Shown: in pieces, positions 59,782-64,000 of the stretch
How the letters are laid out: every line of letters begins with the position of its first letter
Position numbering within the stretch: position 1 is the stretch's first letter
DNA from: Planctomycetota bacterium
GTDB taxonomy: Bacteria > Planctomycetota > UBA8108 > UBA1146
DNA: 64,000 bases
NCBI GenBank assembly: GCA_014240375.1
Contig: JAAZXB010000006.1
Location: 1-64,000 of the forward strand
Direction: 5' to 3'
The notes under the pieces: generated by a model
What the model was told of the DNA's origin: nothing
Databases searched by the model: none
The model's input: only the letters and a program-made list of their open reading frames with translations
Made by a program: the position numbers and the translations under genes

Positions 59782-60726
59782 TCAACTGACATCACGGCGG
59801 GCGAAAAGGGCGACCCCGAGGCATAGTACCGAACAGAGAGTCACTCCCGCCCACAGGCTCGCCCAGGCCACCGTCGAAGTGGACAACTGTCCCCCGCGAA
59901 TCAAACCGTCAGAGACCCACAAGCGCTGCAGGTCAGGAACCCAGCGGGCCCAGCCAGAGCCCCTCAAGAGAGAACCGACCACCACACTCGAGAACAGGGT
60001 CGCCAATGACAGAGCGATGGTCGCAGGCGTCGGTAGTCGAGTGGAAGCGGTCAAAGCCACCGCAGCCAGGACCAGCACTCCCTCGTGGACCAGTACCATC
60101 GCCCAGAGGATATCTGAATCGAACTCGGAGGTCGGCCAGCGGAATGAGCCGTCTGGTCCCCAGCACCACATACCGATGGCAGCGGCCACCAGTGTCACCA
60201 TGCAATTGCGCGACAACACCGCCGGGAAACTGGCTCCTCTACGGTGTGCCCATGCCGCATGGAGTAGCGAGATCAGCACCGCAGCGATACTGACCCATAG
60301 AACCGGTGCCTGATCTTCGACCAGTTGGGAATGGATGGATCGATGACGGATCGCCAGTGCGAGGGTTGCCATCCACGACAGTTGTGCCATCGAGAGTGCC
60401 AGCGCGATTCCCGTGAACTTGCCGAGTAGCACCGTGGTTCGAGTGACCGGTTTGCTGAGCAGGACCATCACTGTTTTGCGACGAATCTCGTCTCCAAGAC
60501 TGGACGCTGCGGTGAAGGCACCCAGGAACAGGCCGCAGGCAAGCATCGTGCTGAGAGAGATGTCGACCAGCAGCAAATCCTCATCGCCGAGGGCAAAAGC
60601 ACTCAGCAGTGGTGAAATTCCGACCAATCCGATTCCGACCAGCAGCATCGCTGCGTGAAAGGAGGGGCGAAGCCCTTCTCGAAATGCCGCCAGAGAGATT
60701 CGCCACCAGGCGGATACGGTATCCAG
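59782..60726 (-). CDS. ABC-2 type transporter permease, CTG start proposed
   Basis: A permease of about 314 residues with six helices: an N-terminal segment RISLAAFREGLRPSFHAAMLLVG typical of ABC-2 permeases, helix 1, then SSLGDEIRRKTVMVLLSKPVTRTTVLLGKF, the family coupling region, and four more helices. An ATG at 60648 would remove the conserved RxxLxxFREGLR segment. A CTG at 60726 is four bases after AGAGGAGG and in frame, with a TGA just upstream, so it is the proposed start. It is divergent from the ATPase gene at 60843, with which it may form an exporter. Confidence 0.78.
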   Translation of the reverse strand: MDTVSAWWRISLAAFREGLRPSFHAAMLLVGIGLVGISPLLSAFALGDEDLLLVDISLSTMLACGLFLGAFTAASSLGDEIRRKTVMVLLSKPVTRTTVLLGKFTGIALALSMAQLSWMATLALAIRHRSIHSQLVEDQAPVLWVSIAAVLISLLHAAWAHRRGASFPAVLSRNCMVTLVAAAIGMWCWGPDGSFRWPTSEFDSDILWAMVLVHEGVLVLAAVALTASTRLPTPATIALSLATLFSSVVVGSLLRGSGWARWVPDLQRLWVSDGLIRGGQLSTSTVAWASLWAGVTLCSVLCLGVALFARRDVS

Positions 60727-60842
60727 GCTGCCTCCTCTTCACTGGTGCATCTTGACGGTTGGATGTTTGGATTGCACTCTCCCGGACATCCAGGCTTGTG
60801 AGTATACTCTCAAACCAGCAGCCCAGGGAAAGAGGAGTGAAG
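60727..60842. promoter_or_regulatory. Divergent promoter region of the ABC-2 locus
   Basis: These 116 bases separate the leftward permease gene from the rightward ATPase-permease operon. A TATACT hexamer at 60803-60808 could be a -10 element for the rightward operon, but the only TTGCAC -35 candidate is 25 bases away, so it is weak. An AGAGGAG ribosome binding motif lies before 60843. Confidence 0.35.
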
Positions 60843-61799
60843 ATGACCGCCATCGAGGAGTCGAAAATTCGACAAGAAGTGGAAGTGATCCGGGTACGAG
60901 GACTGCGCAAGGTCTTCCGTGATTTTTGGCTGCGACCGCGGGTCGAGGCTCTTCGTGAGGTGGACCTGACCATCTATTCAGGCGAGGTCTTTGGACTGCT
61001 GGGCCCCAACGGATCGGGGAAGTCGACCACCATCCAGATCTTGCTCGGGTTGCTCTTTCCCAGTAAAGGAGAGGTCTCGGTGCTGGGAAAGCCACCAGGA
61101 ACCGCAGAGATCAAGAATCGAATCGGATACCTACCCGAGGATTCGGTCTTCTATCCCTTTCTCACGGGCTGGGAGATGCTGGATCTCTCGGCGAGCCTTG
61201 CCAAGGTTCCCCATTCTCAACGCAAGGGACGGATTGGAGACCTGCTGGAGATGGTCGGGCTCCAAGGTGCAGGAGACCGAGAGATCGGGGATTACTCCAA
61301 GGGGATGCAGCGGCGGATTGGAATCGCTCAGGCATTGATCCATGATCCGGAGATCTTGATCCTGGACGAGCCGACCAACGGACTCGATCCACTCGGAGTC
61401 CGGGAGATGAAGGACTGGATCGGAGAACTACGGCAGAGGGGGAAAACAATTCTCATCAGCAGTCATCTACTGGCAGATGTAGAACAGGTCTGCGATCGGG
61501 TGTCGATACTCTATGGAGGAAAAGTCCAGACGTCGGGATCGATCGAGGAGATTCTCGCTCGTGACGATCGAGCCCTGTGGGTCACATCCAATCCGGGTGA
61601 TGAAATCCTTGCCGAGGCGCGCCGCCAGATCGAGAAATCTGGGATCGAGGTCGTGTCGATGGGCCCAGGAACCAGAAGTCTCGAGGACAAGTTTCTGGAG
61701 ACGGTGGAAGAGGCTCGTGAAAGTGGAGAGAAGACCACTGGAGCAGGAATCGGTGGAAAACTACCGGCATTTCTGGGGCAGTCCGAGGAACTTCGCTGA
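60843..61799 (+). CDS. ABC-2 type transporter ATP-binding protein
   Basis: A 318-residue ATPase with Walker A GPNGSGKS, Q-loop IGYLPEDSVFYPFLTG, signature DYSKGMQRRIGIAQAL, Walker B ILILDEPTNGLDP and a His switch in ISSHLL. The C-terminal extension of about 80 residues is typical of the ABC-2 (CcmA/NatA) group. ATG 60843 has AGAGGAG six bases upstream; the frame extends left to 60759 without family resemblance. Its stop overlaps the next permease ATG (ATGA). It powers the permease at 61799 and perhaps that at 59782. Confidence 0.92.
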   Translation: MTAIEESKIRQEVEVIRVRGLRKVFRDFWLRPRVEALREVDLTIYSGEVFGLLGPNGSGKSTTIQILLGLLFPSKGEVSVLGKPPGTAEIKNRIGYLPEDSVFYPFLTGWEMLDLSASLAKVPHSQRKGRIGDLLEMVGLQGAGDREIGDYSKGMQRRIGIAQALIHDPEILILDEPTNGLDPLGVREMKDWIGELRQRGKTILISSHLLADVEQVCDRVSILYGGKVQTSGSIEEILARDDRALWVTSNPGDEILAEARRQIEKSGIEVVSMGPGTRSLEDKFLETVEEARESGEKTTGAGIGGKLPAFLGQSEELR

Positions 61800-63223
61800 T
61801 GTCATTTCTGATGGCAACTCTGGCATGGGCGGTGATGGCTCTGGCGGTCCAGTTGGCGATCCGGGCACCACTGCCGGGCGGAGCAGTGGTCGCGGTCTCC
61901 CGCACCTTGCTGGCAGAAGTATGGCGCCGAGGCGTATTGCCTGTTTGCGGAGCCATCCTGTTTCTCGGTCTGGCACTATTACCGTTGATTCTCGAGGACT
62001 CATCCGAGGAGACGTCGCAATTGCACACCCTCCTCGACTACGGACAGGTATGGATCTCCTCTGTACTGCTGCTCCTCTCGATGTGGATCACCAGTGGAAG
62101 TCTGGCCGACGAGATCGTGACCGGCAGGATGCGTGTTCTGGTGGTCCATCGTTACGGCAAGAGCGCACTCTTGCCGGGGAAATGGTTGGGCAGTTTGTGG
62201 GCCATCCTGGCGCTACTGGTACCCGCCACAGCGATGCTCTGGATCCTCTGTGGACAGGTGGTGGAGAGTTCTACCGATCTGTTCGGTGAACCCGCGGTGG
62301 CACTGGTGTCCCCCGATAGCATCGAGGTTACCCCTGAGGAGATCGAGAATTACATGGCACTCCAGATGCTGGAAGATCCAGCAGGCTGGGGAATGCTCGA
62401 AAGAGACGAGGCGTATCGCATTGCTCGATCGCGTCTCGATCGTTGGTCGCGTTCGCTGGTCCAGGGAGTTCCGATGGAATACCACTTTCAGTATCCCGCT
62501 GGATTGAGTGCCGGTGCAGTGCTCGAGATCAGGCCGTCGCTGGGTCGTCTTCATCGATCGGAGAGGGCCCGGATTCGCCTTCACCTGGCGGGCGATTCCA
62601 GAGAAGTGGTACTCAGAAACTCGGTCAGGAGTCAAATTGAGCTTCCGGATCCACTGGTCGGCGAGACAGATGTCGTCATCACGATGGAGTTCCTCGGAGC
62701 CGTTTCTGAAGGGATACGCATCTCTTCGTTGAACTGGAGCGGATCGGACGCTATGCAACTGAGGGTTCGAGAGGGTTCCTTGCTCTCCTCGCTGTTACGC
62801 TCCCAGTTTTTGCTGTGGATCCGCTGTGGGTTCGTCGCTGCCCTGGGGTTGATGGTGTCGACTTTCCTCGGTTTGCCGGTGGCCACTCTACTGATGCTGT
62901 GCTTCTTCATCGCTGCGGCCGGAGGAGGATTTACCGGTGCCTTTGATGATAGTCATGGAGGGGGCCATCACGATCCTCGGGATCAGGAACCTTCCCGGAT
63001 CCTCATCGATCTGCTGGCCAGTGGAGGGGAGTGGGTCGTCAGCCTCCTCGGGGATTGGAGTCGACATGTGACTGGCTCGCGCGTCGCTGCGGGAGAAAAT
63101 GTCAAGGTGTCGGAGGTCTACTCCGGGCTCACCACGATTGGTCTGATCTGGGTCGGTGTTGCTCTGCTACTGGGAAGCTGGATGAATTCCCGCAAGGAGC
63201 ACGGGTTGGGAGTGGACCGATGA
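61799..63223 (+). CDS. ABC-2 type transporter permease with large periplasmic domain
   Basis: A 474-residue membrane protein. Helices lie at about 4-20, 40-65, 80-100 and 130-155. A periplasmic region of about 180 residues contains beta-rich sequence (RARIRLHLAGDSREVVLRN, DVVITMEFLGAVSEG). Two more helices lie at about 345-380 and one near the C-terminus (TIGLIWVGVALLLGSWM). The DEIVTGRMRVLVVHRYGKSALLPGKWLG segment is the ABC-2 coupling region. The large external domain between helices is unusual for this family. It overlaps both neighbours by four bases. Confidence 0.85.
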   Translation: MSFLMATLAWAVMALAVQLAIRAPLPGGAVVAVSRTLLAEVWRRGVLPVCGAILFLGLALLPLILEDSSEETSQLHTLLDYGQVWISSVLLLLSMWITSGSLADEIVTGRMRVLVVHRYGKSALLPGKWLGSLWAILALLVPATAMLWILCGQVVESSTDLFGEPAVALVSPDSIEVTPEEIENYMALQMLEDPAGWGMLERDEAYRIARSRLDRWSRSLVQGVPMEYHFQYPAGLSAGAVLEIRPSLGRLHRSERARIRLHLAGDSREVVLRNSVRSQIELPDPLVGETDVVITMEFLGAVSEGIRISSLNWSGSDAMQLRVREGSLLSSLLRSQFLLWIRCGFVAALGLMVSTFLGLPVATLLMLCFFIAAAGGGFTGAFDDSHGGGHHDPRDQEPSRILIDLLASGGEWVVSLLGDWSRHVTGSRVAAGENVKVSEVYSGLTTIGLIWVGVALLLGSWMNSRKEHGLGVDR

Positions 63224-64000
63224 TCCATCGATCCGAGGCGATTCCACTGTTGCTGTTTCTACTGCTGCTCGCTACTGCAGCAGCGATCACGATACCGCTC
63301 GATCGTGGGCTCGAAGAGGATGGAATCTCGTTGCCCATTTCTCGTGCCACTGGTGTTCCCGCCGATGTCTTGTTGATGCAGCAAACTCTGGGTGCTTTTC
63401 GAGGGTGGGCCATCGATGCGTTGTGGCTTCGAGCACTGGAACGCCGAGAACAGGGTCGGCTCCACGAATCGATGGAACTGGCGACCTGGATCACCAAACT
63501 ACAACCGTACTTTCCCAGGGTCTGGAATTTCCAGTCGTGGTTGCTGGCCTTTGAACTTGCCCTCGACAGCAGGGATCCACAGCAACGCTGGTCCTGGGTG
63601 CTGGAGTCGGTCGACCTGCTCAGGGGACCGGGATTGAGAGCGAATCCCTTCAGCCACGAGATTCACGGCCAACTCTCTTACCTGTTCTGGTTCAAGATCG
63701 GTGAGTTCCAGGATGAATCCGCAGGGTATTACCAGCGGCGACTGTGTCAGCGTTGGCGTGATATCCTCGGCGATCCTTCCGCGAGTGAGTCCCGGCCATA
63801 CCAGGAAGTTTTACAGAGGGTCGCTATAGCAGCAACGGAGGCCTCTTCCTCGACCCTACCGTGGCTACAAGATGCTCGCCTGGTCGTTGCCATCGAGAGG
63901 GCTCTCGACGATCCCGAGCCCGTCTTGCGAGAAGGAGTCGAGATTGCGATTCCCCTCCTTCCCGCCGAACATCGGCAAGAAGTGGAGGACATGTTGAGGC
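63220..64000 (+). CDS. Exported helical-repeat protein, cut by window edge
   Basis: An open frame of 260 codons without a stop before the edge. It has a signal or anchor helix (IPLLLFLLLLATAAAITIPL) and then helices with a Trp-rich pattern: TLGAFRGWAIDALWLRALERREQGR, ELATWITKLQPYFPRVWNFQSWLLAFEL and HEIHGQLSYLFWFKIGEF. This resembles TPR-like exported proteins that follow ABC-2 permease genes in planctomycetes and verrucomicrobia (recalled, not searched). The ATG overlaps the permease stop (ATGA), so it is a probable accessory component of the exporter. Confidence 0.7.
   Translation, partial: MIHRSEAIPLLLFLLLLATAAAITIPLDRGLEEDGISLPISRATGVPADVLLMQQTLGAFRGWAIDALWLRALERREQGRLHESMELATWITKLQPYFPRVWNFQSWLLAFELALDSRDPQQRWSWVLESVDLLRGPGLRANPFSHEIHGQLSYLFWFKIGEFQDESAGYYQRRLCQRWRDILGDPSASESRPYQEVLQRVAIAATEASSSTLPWLQDARLVVAIERALDDPEPVLREGVEIAIPLLPAEHRQEVEDMLR

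Noticed and set aside
60799..60810. Promoter at TATACT before the ATPase gene
   Set aside because: No -35 hexamer at a normal distance; kept only as a weak remark within the intergenic entry.

Overview
The window reads as a GC-rich, Gram-negative chromosome segment, probably from a Planctomycetota/PVC-type bacterium (inference). The pointers are a very long GreA of the type known from Chlamydia, a secreted sugar dehydrogenase ending in Cys/Asp-rich repeats plus a dockerin-like tail as is common in marine planctomycetes, a terminal protein resembling PVC-typical exported proteins, a lipid-A-associated LAB_N protein and a FadE-type dehydrogenase. The LexA operator is nevertheless of the Bacillus type (CGAAC-N4-GTTCG) and lies upstream of both lexA and dinB. 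I found no tRNA, rRNA, CRISPR array, insertion sequence, prophage or integrase. This looks like core chromosome with dense, often overlapping operons.

Layout. 1-1400: the start of an MnhE antiporter subunit (cut by the window edge) and an EamA transporter. 1444-8099: a minus-strand run with a nitrilase-type hydrolase, an adaptor/ATPase/two-permease exporter, a GT2 glycosyltransferase and a LAB_N protein. 8193-9606: SOS-regulated DNA polymerase IV. 9728-22169: a lipid-oriented block with a crotonase, an SDR, a thioesterase, the DUF1302-DUF1329-YCF48-RND envelope module, and FadE with a lipoprotein. 22399-26650: a HEAT/VWA protein, lexA with a small DUF6504-like partner, queF and a PglD-like acyltransferase. 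26697-34405: truD, the long greA, hutI, hutU and ispH. 34576-45233: a secreted sugar dehydrogenase, a hybrid histidine kinase, a dihydroorotase, an FG-GAP protein, a trypsin-like protease and a large exported protein. 45403-49402: fabI, nadE and gltA. 49409-53793: moaE, moaD, two lipoproteins and a SLC13-type transporter. 53808-57409: a four-gene coupled operon (unknown, NYN nuclease, queA, J-domain protein). 57584-64000: a duplicated-HTH protein, moaA, a small membrane protein and a divergent ABC-2 exporter locus with a large exported partner that runs off the end.

How the genes connect. Two queuosine genes (queF, queA), three molybdopterin genes (moaA, moaD, moaE), two histidine-utilisation genes (hutU, hutI) and the SOS pair (lexA, dinB) are present as partial pathways. 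The 9.7-22 kb block combines CoA-ester chemistry with an RND-based envelope transport module, suggesting movement and oxidation of a hydrophobic substrate.

The most unusual window-wide trait is about ten unrelated short tandem repeats (periods 10-18 bp, 2-7 copies), nearly all at gene starts or ends. Inside genes the periods are multiples of three: a seven-copy repeat in the HutU N-terminus, a four-copy repeat in a lipoprotein N-terminus, and two arrays in DinB. Outside genes there is also a four-copy array of a GTCATGAC palindrome upstream of the RND module. Starts were chosen from Shine-Dalgarno spacing and family alignment from memory; no searches were run.
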